A model generated the notes under the pieces. That model ran no database searches. It was not told the DNA's origin and was given only the letters and a program-made list of their open reading frames with translations. Positions 43,501-50,326 of a stretch of 57,114 nucleotides of DNA are shown here, in pieces. This DNA comes from an uncultured Acidobacteriota bacterium. GTDB taxonomy: Bacteria > Acidobacteriota > Terriglobia > Terriglobales > Acidobacteriaceae. Position numbers and translations under genes: made by a program. The stretch spans positions 1-57,114 of the forward strand of contig CAILBQ010000461.1 in assembly GCA_903832475.1 (NCBI GenBank). The letters are read 5' to 3'. How positions within the stretch are numbered: position 1 is the first letter of the stretch; every line of letters begins with the position of its first letter.

Positions 43501-44383
43501 GCCCCTGCGTATTGGTGCAGATGGGTACAGCGGGGCGCATTGCGTGGTGGGAACGATCCAGTATCCGCCGCCCAAGGAAGAGACGGGCGACTATGGGGCG
43601 AATGGTCCGCGGGGTTGCGAATGCCTGCAGGAGGCCGGCGACGATAAGTACACCGGCATTCTGCTGTACATGAAGACTTCGCTGGTGGGGGACGAACCGG
43701 CCGACCTGATGGCCTACAAGCTGAGGCACGATGTGTTTCCCCATGACATGACGGGGAACCAGTGGTTTACCGAGACGCAGTTTGAGAGCTACCGGTGCCT
43801 GGGGCATCATGTAGCCATGACGGCCATTCAGCCGGCGCTTTCGCCGCGCGAAACGCGGTTGCCGAGCGGCGCGGGAAGGGAGCAGTCAGCCTTCGAAATT
43901 GATGCGCTGTTTCACCGGATGTATTCGATCTGGTATCCGCGAACGCCGGAGATGGAGAAGCATCTCAGCGAACATTTGAAGGGCTTTGAAGGGATTCTGG
44001 CCGACTTGCGGGCGCGGCCGGAGTTGGCGGGCTTGGAAGCAGCGTTAAACGATCCGCGTCCGACGTCGGAGGTAACGCTGGTGAACTGGACAGCGCCGAG
44101 TTCCGCCACGATGACAGCGGAGGCAAGCCGGGCGTATGCACTGCAATTCGCGCATTCCATGCTGGGATTTATGTACACGGTGTATACGAATCTCGAGCTG
44201 GCATTTCCGGATAACCGTGTGTCTCCGCATGCGGATTGGTGGATGTGTTTGTTCCGGCGGTGGTGCCGAGTGGGCCTGGTGCAGGATGCGTGGGTACAGC
44301 ATGTGCCGATGTTCCCGACGGAGTTTCGGCTGTTTGCGCGGAGGGAATTGAGGCTGCCGCCGCGGGGGACGTATGTGGAGTAG
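40577..44383 (+). CDS. Large polytopic membrane patatin-like protein
   Basis: A 1268-residue protein. The first patatin half has the glycine-rich oxyanion loop SMSGGGIRSATFNLGVLQAL (~127-146) and the nucleophile Ser161 in YLSSVSGGGY. About nine hydrophobic helices fill residues ~240-685 (VTGFAAAFFFLHLLLPVSIF, WGIVALAAAIFSLGMLG, LALLIGGIVNLVVMGMFAW). The second half follows with Asp919 of the catalytic dyad in LSDGGHFDNMGLYELVRR. So a lipid acyl-hydrolase or transferase is predicted, split by a membrane insert. The ATG at 40577 has GAGG five bases upstream; 40544 and 40547 are possible. No signal peptide. Confidence 0.85.
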   Translation: MKKQSPEHVRMYAEPSEMYCRRLAEVAFAMYAGKVVASDTGSVETNPSSCQAVFKRMLRVEDQGAGIGLLTKALLEDAKLQQYLAVLTDYVPSKWLLEQERSAKKEWDGKGDIFEAVAERGLLGVSMSGGGIRSATFNLGVLQALAQLGMLPRIDYLSSVSGGGYIHQFLGGWLLRDPNGQDGVIRKMVPQAEPGCLPRSPEPIKWLVRYASYLTPKRGWFTADTWTLVSIWVRNTVLNQIPIVTGFAAAFFFLHLLLPVSIFGRSTSGTGSDGGSGLERLAMWGIVALAAAIFSLGMLGMNLYRQLRIGNEGDGSVAKHEEANRKRAAKLLTNAGVQWGIIVPWLGCALWVTFWAQLHREDMWGPTAPLVLSCGMVLVLVMMVIALGGSWGAFLKLHTGPRGSAPSMGLRVLAIMGFVLIGCLTTATACLLGWGFVEGSRHLALWLSHVSWLEVVDRGMAVVGKILKALVPKAAEMATSLREGATNGASASQQHPGTHVPLSIDPWRIQLMILPPALLSVPYVAVELTLGLLGRDFSDTRREWLARLRAWSLLFGVMWAGVVALALLGPYAIYFLIGTGVVGTSSTLIAFVVTHLTAIFASWSGKGDGKPTDKGILGFKPVDFVALIAGPIAMASMLIVVSFAVSLEADALTILLKALDVRLGHYWLALLIGGIVNLVVMGMFAWRVDINEFSMISFYRNRLTRCYLGATLNNRQPDPFTGFDDRTKVSRRKLPDQTIPPRVRDMLPKGYAALGVNEKGEREEGLYEGPFPIFCTTLNLTTGKELATQERKGASFTFTPLYSGYSVSWTQGKHGEVSLNGFVPTEEYAYREKGIHVDTAVAVSGAAVNPNMGYNSNPVLAFLMTFFNVRLGWWITNPRRRKDWRATSGRPTPNFPGYWLLHELFGSVDDASQYVNLSDGGHFDNMGLYELVRRRCKYIIVSDAEADPEMKFEGMGTAIAKCRMDFGVEIDLDLRPLRIGADGYSGAHCVVGTIQYPPPKEETGDYGANGPRGCECLQEAGDDKYTGILLYMKTSLVGDEPADLMAYKLRHDVFPHDMTGNQWFTETQFESYRCLGHHVAMTAIQPALSPRETRLPSGAGREQSAFEIDALFHRMYSIWYPRTPEMEKHLSEHLKGFEGILADLRARPELAGLEAALNDPRPTSEVTLVNWTAPSSATMTAEASRAYALQFAHSMLGFMYTVYTNLELAFPDNRVSPHADWWMCLFRRWCRVGLVQDAWVQHVPMFPTEFRLFARRELRLPPRGTYVE

Positions 44384-44546
44384 GCGCTGGCGGCTTTGAG
44401 CGGGATGCTTTGCGGAAGGTGGGCGGTTTTGCGCAATCTCGCTTACGAGTAAGGTGGGATCAATCGCATTTGCAATTTGCGAAGGAGCGAAGAGAGGGAG
44501 ACCGACTTCTTGGCGGCGCGCTGGTAACAGACAAAAGCAGGGACAA

Positions 44547-44586
44547 AGGCAACCGCAGATCCTTCACTTCGTTCAGGATGACAAAA
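44547..44586. repeat. Intergenic repeat, family C, copy 4
   Basis: AAGGCAACCGCAGATCC then TTCACTTCGTTCAGG and ATGACAAAACG. The surrounding 44384-44677 gap shows no gene, terminator or promoter I can support. Confidence 0.75.
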
Positions 44587-44677
44587 CGGTATTGGGTGAT
44601 ATCAGGTCCCGGGAAGAGGGCTTCCTTGCTCTGCTCGCGTTCACTATGACGCAATTGTTGACGGGCAGCTTCATTCC

Positions 44678-47077
44678 CTACTGCTTCGGCAGGACCAGCA
44701 ACGTGATGGACTGGGCGGGAAAGGTTGCGGTGATGGTCGCGGTGGTGCTGCCGGTGGGTGGTGGGGTGATGGCGATGTCGGGTCGGGCGGTGATGGCGGC
44801 CAGGTTGGCGACGCTGTAGAGCCAGACCTTGGCCTTTGTGGCCTTGGTAGCCAGGTTTTGTAGCGAGATGGGGCCGGTGAGATCGCCGTAGGTCTTGTTG
44901 AGGACGAGCAGGGTGATAGCGTTGTCGCTGCTACGCTCGGCCCCGTAGATGGAAAGCTGGCCCTGGCTGGCGCTGGTCGATGTGAGGGACTGGTCGCCGA
45001 ACTGGGAACCGTTGCCGTCGTAGTTGCGAAAGACTTCGAAGGCCATCAGGCCGGGGACCTGCGAGGCAGGGTCGGGTGGTCCCCAAAGCGTGCCCAGATC
45101 GAGGCCTTCGCGACCGAAGATGCCGAGGATGTCGGCCTGGGCGAGTGCGCCGTTGATGTGTTCCTGGCCGCCCCAGTTGTATTCGGTGATAGCCGTCTTA
45201 GTGCCGGGGTAGGCGGCGTTGACCCAGGTGTGCATGGCGGGGATCAGCTGCGGAGCCTGCAGAGGCACTTTGCAGCTTGAGGTGAAATTGGCGTCGGTCG
45301 AGTAGTTGGGCTGCGGGTAGTTAGGGTCGGTGTAGGTGGGATCCCAGAAGACGCGGGTGGAATTGAGGCGGACCTGCTGCGCGCCGGTGTCGCCCGCGGT
45401 CGAGAAAGCGACGGAGCTGCCGTTGTAGTCGGCGGCGAAGTAGGTATGCAAGTCGAGGTAATCGAGCAGTCGCTGGCCATGGGCGGTTTCATAGGCCTGG
45501 AACTGCTGCAGGTAGTACTCGAGGAATGGAATGCCGCTGTGCGCCTTACGATCGACGGGGTTGTCCCAGGGCTGATAGCAGGGACCTGATCCCCAGCCGG
45601 ATTCGATGTCCTTCTTGGAGTAGAAATAATTCCACCAGTAGTCGACGACGGGTCCGCTGACGGCAGCGGTAGGATCGGCGGCCTTGATGGCCTGGGCGGT
45701 AGCGAGGCCGTTGTTAGTGACTTCGTCGTAGGTGGAGGGATTGGGGTGTACATCGCGATGTACGGCGTCCCACCAGCTAGGCTCATTGTCGAGGTCGTAG
45801 AAGGCGACGCCTCCATTGGCCGCGGTGCCGAATTTGCCAACCAGCGCAGTGACCCAGGCTCCTGCAAAGGAGGGGCCTACGGCAGTGCTGGTGAGAGTGG
45901 GGTCGTTGCCGGTAACGGCGCAGCCGCCGCTGCTGGTACAGCCGTTAACGCCCTGCGCATAGATTCCGTTGCCGCAACCCCGATTGGCCTCGACCTCCTG
46001 CTGGTTGGGATAGAGGGAGACGGGAAAGCTGCAGCTGGTAGCGTCTTTGGCCACCCAGCCGAGGACAGGGACGGTGCCCATGGTCTTGGTATGCGTCGCG
46101 GCATCGGCAGTGACCAGGTCGTCGAAGAAGCCGGTGGGACCCACAGCGTAGGAGCCTGATTCATTTTCGAAGTAGTAGTCGCCGGCGGCGTTGGTGTCCT
46201 TGAGCAGGTAGTTGTAGCGGGACGTGTTGTCGCCTCCCCAGCGGGCGACGGGTAGGCTGGTGGCTTTAGCGACGGAGGATTGGAGCTGATAGGCATCCAT
46301 GCCGTAGATGTCGGGATTGATGGCGTGGGTGATAGCGGAGGTATCGACGGTCATTGCGGGTGCGGCGGCGGTAGCGGGGGCGTTGAGGGTCAGGGTGGTG
46401 CTGCCGGAGACGGTTGCGTCCTGATTGCTGGTGGCGACGATGGTTACGGAGGCCGGCGCGGGAAAAGGCGTTGTGTAGAGACCGGTGCTGCTGAGTGTGC
46501 CGGGGCTCAGGGTGCTTCCGGGCGGTCCCAGCAGCGACCAGGTGACGGCGGAGCTGTGGTTTCCGTTGCCGGTGACGGTAGCGGTGAATTGCTGCGTCGC
46601 TCCGATGATGACGGAGGCTGTTGGGCCGGGAGCGACGGATACCGCGGTGATGGCGGGAGGGGCATAGGTCGCAAGCGCGGTGGTAGCGGCGTTCAATGTA
46701 ACGGTGCAGGCGGGAGTGTTGGCGGGGGCACAGCCGGTCCAGGATGCGAAGGTGTTACTGCCGGCTTTGGCGGGAGCGGTAAGAGTGACCGTCGTGCCGG
46801 AGTTGTAAGTTCGCGTGAAAGGCGCGGTACCGCTGGATGCTCCCGACTTATCCGCCGGAGAGACGGTGATGGAAACGCCGCTTGCTGGAGATGCGGTATT
46901 GACGGTGAGGGTGTAGGTGGCGGGCGGGGGTGGGGTGGAGGAGCCACCTCCGCCGCCACATGCGGTGAGCAGGACGAGGGGAACGAACCATGCGGCGGGA
47001 ACCAATCGTGGCGGGGTAGAGCGGGATGTTTGGGAAGTTCCTGGGAGTGTGGACTGGCGCTTTCTGGATGCGTTCAC
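44678..47077 (-). CDS. Glycoside hydrolase family 44 lipoprotein
   Basis: A 799-residue secreted, lipid-anchored enzyme. The GTG at 47077 has GGAG upstream and leads to the lipobox LLTACGGGGG at ~40. A bacterial repeat domain (~50-130, FASWTGCAPANTPACTV) and a Big2/Ig-like domain (~135-235, VIIGATQQFTATV) precede the catalytic part (~240-700). Family 44 residues: acid/base Glu in YDLDNEPSWW and nucleophile Glu in AITEYNWGG. Expected to cleave beta-1,4-glucans such as cellulose, xyloglucan or glucomannan at the cell surface. No polymer-use operon is adjacent. Confidence 0.9.
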   Translation of the reverse strand: MNASRKRQSTLPGTSQTSRSTPPRLVPAAWFVPLVLLTACGGGGGSSTPPPPATYTLTVNTASPASGVSITVSPADKSGASSGTAPFTRTYNSGTTVTLTAPAKAGSNTFASWTGCAPANTPACTVTLNAATTALATYAPPAITAVSVAPGPTASVIIGATQQFTATVTGNGNHSSAVTWSLLGPPGSTLSPGTLSSTGLYTTPFPAPASVTIVATSNQDATVSGSTTLTLNAPATAAAPAMTVDTSAITHAINPDIYGMDAYQLQSSVAKATSLPVARWGGDNTSRYNYLLKDTNAAGDYYFENESGSYAVGPTGFFDDLVTADAATHTKTMGTVPVLGWVAKDATSCSFPVSLYPNQQEVEANRGCGNGIYAQGVNGCTSSGGCAVTGNDPTLTSTAVGPSFAGAWVTALVGKFGTAANGGVAFYDLDNEPSWWDAVHRDVHPNPSTYDEVTNNGLATAQAIKAADPTAAVSGPVVDYWWNYFYSKKDIESGWGSGPCYQPWDNPVDRKAHSGIPFLEYYLQQFQAYETAHGQRLLDYLDLHTYFAADYNGSSVAFSTAGDTGAQQVRLNSTRVFWDPTYTDPNYPQPNYSTDANFTSSCKVPLQAPQLIPAMHTWVNAAYPGTKTAITEYNWGGQEHINGALAQADILGIFGREGLDLGTLWGPPDPASQVPGLMAFEVFRNYDGNGSQFGDQSLTSTSASQGQLSIYGAERSSDNAITLLVLNKTYGDLTGPISLQNLATKATKAKVWLYSVANLAAITARPDIAITPPPTGSTTATITATFPAQSITLLVLPKQ

Positions 47078-47193
47078 GAAGTTCTCCGCGTTCGACAGGC
47101 GCGCGGAGACTTGAAGGACAGAGCGCGCACCGAGAGCTTTCTGGAGTGACAAGCCATCTTACCCGGCGCGGGCTGCGCTGTGCGGAAACGTCA

Positions 47194-49344
47194 TCAGTGA
47201 GGCAGGTAAAGGTCGAGCCATTCGATCCAGCGGCGATAGACGTCGCGCATGCGGACGGGGTCTGCGGGGCTGTGGCCGCCGACGGGGTAGGCGTAGAACT
47301 CGGTCTTGACGCCGCGGTCTTTGAGGGCGTGGTAAAGCTCGTAGCCCTGGGTGATGGTGACGCGGTAGTCGCCGGTATCCTGGAGGACTAGGGTGGGCGT
47401 GACCATGTTTTTGTAATAGGTGATGGGGGACTGATCGACCCAGTGCTTCATCCAGTCACCGGTGTAGGGTGATCCGCCAATGGCGTTTGCGCGGGCGACG
47501 TTGGCGTCGGAGAGATTGTACTGATCGAGGAGATTGGTGACGGGGGCGCCCGCGATGGCGGCTTTCCAGAAGCCGGCGTGGCCGATGAGCCAACTGGTCA
47601 TATAGCCGCCGTAGCTCCAGCCGGTGACGGCGATGTTGGATTCGTCGACGATGCCGAGTTTCTTAAGGGCTTCAACGCCGGCAAGGACGTCACGGCCGGG
47701 GCCGTCACCGGAGTCGTCGACGATAGAGTGGGCGAAATCGTTCCCTTGGTTGTCGGAGCCGCGATAGTTAGGCTCCAAGACCAGCCAGCCTTGCGCGGCG
47801 ATCATCTGGGCGAAGATGTTGAAGCTGTCTTTGGAGGAAGAGGTGGGTCCGCCGTGGATGTAGAGAACGAGGGGGAGTTTCTTGCCGGGCTGGTAATTGG
47901 GCGGGTAGGTAAGGATGCCGTTGATGGGCCAGGATTTGGACGATTTCGCTGTCGGAGTCTTATCGGGGCTTTCCCAGTGCAGCACTTCGCTTTTGCCCAG
48001 AGTGAGGGCGGAGGTATCTTCGAAGGCGTCGTTGAAATGGGTGAGCTGGCGGGGCTGACTGGTGGGTGAGTCGAAGAGGTAGAGCTCGGTGGGATGGTGC
48101 GGGGCGCTGGCCAGGAAGCCGACCTGGCCTTGAGGACCGACGGCGGCGTCGAGCCAGAAGGCTCCGGCGAGGGAAAGGTTGCCGAGGGGCAGGCGAGTCG
48201 GTGAGCCACTTAGGGGATGGATCCAGAGGGCGGTGGTGGCGGCATCGTTGGCGCCGGTTACGATGGCCTGGCTGTCCGGCGTCCAGAGGGCGCGGAAGAC
48301 GTTGCGGTCGAGGGAGCGAGTGAGGTCGTCGCCATCGCCTTTCAGGCCCGCGGTGATGTAGATGTCGTTGTAGTTGCGATCCTGGCCGTCGCGCGGGTAG
48401 ATGTAGGCGACATGCTTGCCGTTGGGCGAGGGGACGGGGAAGCTGGCGTACTGGGTGTGGGTGGTGATGGGCTCGGAGGTTCCGGTGGCCAGGTCGAGAA
48501 GCTGCGGCGAACTCTGACGGCGGTCGCCGGAGTAGGTATTTTCGAGGCGGACGTAGATCAGCTTGGAGCCGTCGGGGGTGAAGGCGATAGGTGAAGCGGG
48601 CGGGCCGGGTGGGAAGGCGACGGGGAGCGTCCACGAGCCGGAGGTGAGGCGGCGGGAGGCATCCTTGGGACCTTCTTTCGAGCTGTCTTTTGGCTTGTCT
48701 TTGGAGGTATCGCTGGGATCGGGGATGCCGTTGGCGGGGACCATCCAGAGGTGCGTTGCGAGGGATTTTTCTTTTACGAGGAAGTCGTTATCGCCGACTT
48801 CGAAGGCGTCGTCGAACTTATCTGCGCCGGTTTTCTTGGGGGCTTCGTCGACGGCGGCGAATGCCAGGGCGGAACCGTCGGGCTTCCAGGCGAACTGCTG
48901 GATGGAGGTGGCGTGGTGAGTGACTTGCAGGGCGTCTCCACCGGCCATATCGAGAATGTAGATCTGGTTATGCTTGTCACTGTCCTGGGCGAGGAATGCG
49001 AGGCGATCTCCGCTGGGCGACCAGCGTGGGAAGGAGGCGGACTTGCGGTCGTGGGTGAGCGGGCGAGGCTTGCCGGTGGCGACGTCGAAAAGGGTGAGTT
49101 CGGCGACGTTGAGATCGTTTTCGTAGTCGGGGCGGGTGACCACGGCGACGATGGATTTGCCGTCGGGCGAGAACTGAGGATCGGAGATGCGCACGATCTT
49201 GCCCACCCAGGCGAGGTCGAAGGTGTGGCCGGGAGTTGCGGGGATGGGGAGTCGGGAAGGCGTCTGGGTCTGGCTTGCGGCGGACAGAGATAAGAGCAGG
49301 AGCAGAGACGGGGTGGCGAATGGCTTCAGGAAAGCAAAGGGCAT
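47194..49344 (-). CDS. S9-family prolyl oligopeptidase-like peptidase
   Basis: A 716-residue exported peptidase. Signal peptide FATPSLLLLLSLSAASQ; N-terminal beta-propeller (~40-420) with blades such as DPQFSPDGKSIVAVVTR and RWSPSGDRLAFLAQD; then an alpha/beta-hydrolase domain. Triad: Ser ~577 in GWSYGGYM, Asp in DTGDYRVTI, His in GGHSPADP. The oxyanion region is PNYRGSDNQGNDF. A charged insert (DTSKDKPKDSSKEGPKDASRR) lies at ~205. It trims oligopeptides, probably in the periplasm. The ATG at 49344 has GAGG six bases upstream. Confidence 0.93.
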   Translation of the reverse strand: MPFAFLKPFATPSLLLLLSLSAASQTQTPSRLPIPATPGHTFDLAWVGKIVRISDPQFSPDGKSIVAVVTRPDYENDLNVAELTLFDVATGKPRPLTHDRKSASFPRWSPSGDRLAFLAQDSDKHNQIYILDMAGGDALQVTHHATSIQQFAWKPDGSALAFAAVDEAPKKTGADKFDDAFEVGDNDFLVKEKSLATHLWMVPANGIPDPSDTSKDKPKDSSKEGPKDASRRLTSGSWTLPVAFPPGPPASPIAFTPDGSKLIYVRLENTYSGDRRQSSPQLLDLATGTSEPITTHTQYASFPVPSPNGKHVAYIYPRDGQDRNYNDIYITAGLKGDGDDLTRSLDRNVFRALWTPDSQAIVTGANDAATTALWIHPLSGSPTRLPLGNLSLAGAFWLDAAVGPQGQVGFLASAPHHPTELYLFDSPTSQPRQLTHFNDAFEDTSALTLGKSEVLHWESPDKTPTAKSSKSWPINGILTYPPNYQPGKKLPLVLYIHGGPTSSSKDSFNIFAQMIAAQGWLVLEPNYRGSDNQGNDFAHSIVDDSGDGPGRDVLAGVEALKKLGIVDESNIAVTGWSYGGYMTSWLIGHAGFWKAAIAGAPVTNLLDQYNLSDANVARANAIGGSPYTGDWMKHWVDQSPITYYKNMVTPTLVLQDTGDYRVTITQGYELYHALKDRGVKTEFYAYPVGGHSPADPVRMRDVYRRWIEWLDLYLPH

Positions 49345-49706
49345 GGAAGGCCTCGGAGCGGGATGATGCGGAGCTTGGAGTGACTATACAGGAGGGTCCT
49401 CAAGATGAATGGCGTTTCGAGGTAGCAGCCAGCCCTTGAGACGAGCGACCGGCAGAGATGACGGCCAGGGAAATCCCGAGAGCGGCCCTAAGGCTACCGA
49501 CAGAAGCCTGGTTCTGCCTGCTGGTGGATGGGGAATCTGTTCAGTCTGGCTTTTCAGTGGGCGTGAATTGCTGCAAGGCGGGGAGGAAGATGCGGGCGCT
49601 CACAGATGGGAACCGAGCTTGCATTGCCACGTGCCAGATGAGCGCAAGACGCTTTGCCAATTTGATTCGCAGTTGCCTTCGAGTGGGCGCAGGTTTTCGC
49701 GGAGGA
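49345..49706. other. Gap of 362 bp without a supported gene
   Basis: Apart from the leader of the S9 peptidase gene I see no gene, repeat or terminator. A frame at 49458-49721 could give 87 residues but lacks a ribosome-binding site and overlaps the next gene. Confidence 0.5.
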
Positions 49707-50276
49707 TCAAGAGCCGAGTGAAGCGGCAGGTGGAAAGACGAGTTCCCCTTCGCCGCAGGGCTCCTGAAAGCTTCGCAGGTAGGTGTCGAGAATTTCGTTG
49801 GTGACGGGGAAGGCGGCGTTGGCGTCGAAGCGGTTGCGGCGTTCTCGCAGGCGAGCGCGGAGTTCAGCAGGATCGGCTTTGAGATAGAGCAGGATCCAGC
49901 GACGGTGGTGAGATTCGATGAGGCGCTTGTAGTGGGAGCGGGTGTCCTGGCTCCAGAAACTGTTGTCGATGACGACCGGTGATCGTTGAGGCAGAAGCGC
50001 CTCCAATTGTGCTTCGACGGACGCTGCGGCGATTCTTTGCAGGCGCGAATATTCGGCGGAAGGATAGTCGATGCCATAGCGACCAAAGTCGTTCCAGATT
50101 TGTTCGTCAATGGAGAGGCGATGAAAGCCGTTGGATTGGAGGAAGGCAGCCGCAGTAGTCTTGCCGGCTCCGGCAACGCCGCACATGAGCACGATGGCGT
50201 CGCTGGGGATTTGGCCGATGGCAAGGAGATGACGCAGCCAAACGAGGATTTTGCGATCGTCCTTCATCGGCACCAT
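49707..50276 (-). CDS. P-loop kinase-like AAA protein
   Basis: A 189-residue nucleotide-binding protein with Walker A CGVAGAGKTTAAAFLQ at ~33-47, followed by FHRLSIDEQIW and a kinase-like centre SPVVIDNSFWSQDTRSHYKRL. The lid region LRARLRERRNRFDANAAF carries the arginines expected for phosphate transfer. It resembles the 'AAA family ATPase' kinases related to zeta toxin/gluconate kinase folds, which phosphorylate small molecules; there is no antitoxin next to it. Start codons at 50276 and 50267 are equally possible. Confidence 0.8.
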   Translation of the reverse strand: MVPMKDDRKILVWLRHLLAIGQIPSDAIVLMCGVAGAGKTTAAAFLQSNGFHRLSIDEQIWNDFGRYGIDYPSAEYSRLQRIAAASVEAQLEALLPQRSPVVIDNSFWSQDTRSHYKRLIESHHRRWILLYLKADPAELRARLRERRNRFDANAAFPVTNEILDTYLRSFQEPCGEGELVFPPAASLGS

Positions 50277-50326
50277 CGTATAAGAACCGCCAATAGGTCT
50301 TCCGATCAGCGGCTGTGTTGCGGACT

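Noticed and set aside
49458..49721. Possible 87-residue gene.
   Set aside because: No ribosome-binding site, no domain, overlaps the 3' end of the P-loop kinase gene.
49707..50276. Zeta-type toxin of a toxin-antitoxin pair.
   Set aside because: The fold is similar, but no small antitoxin gene is adjacent; a small-molecule kinase is as likely.
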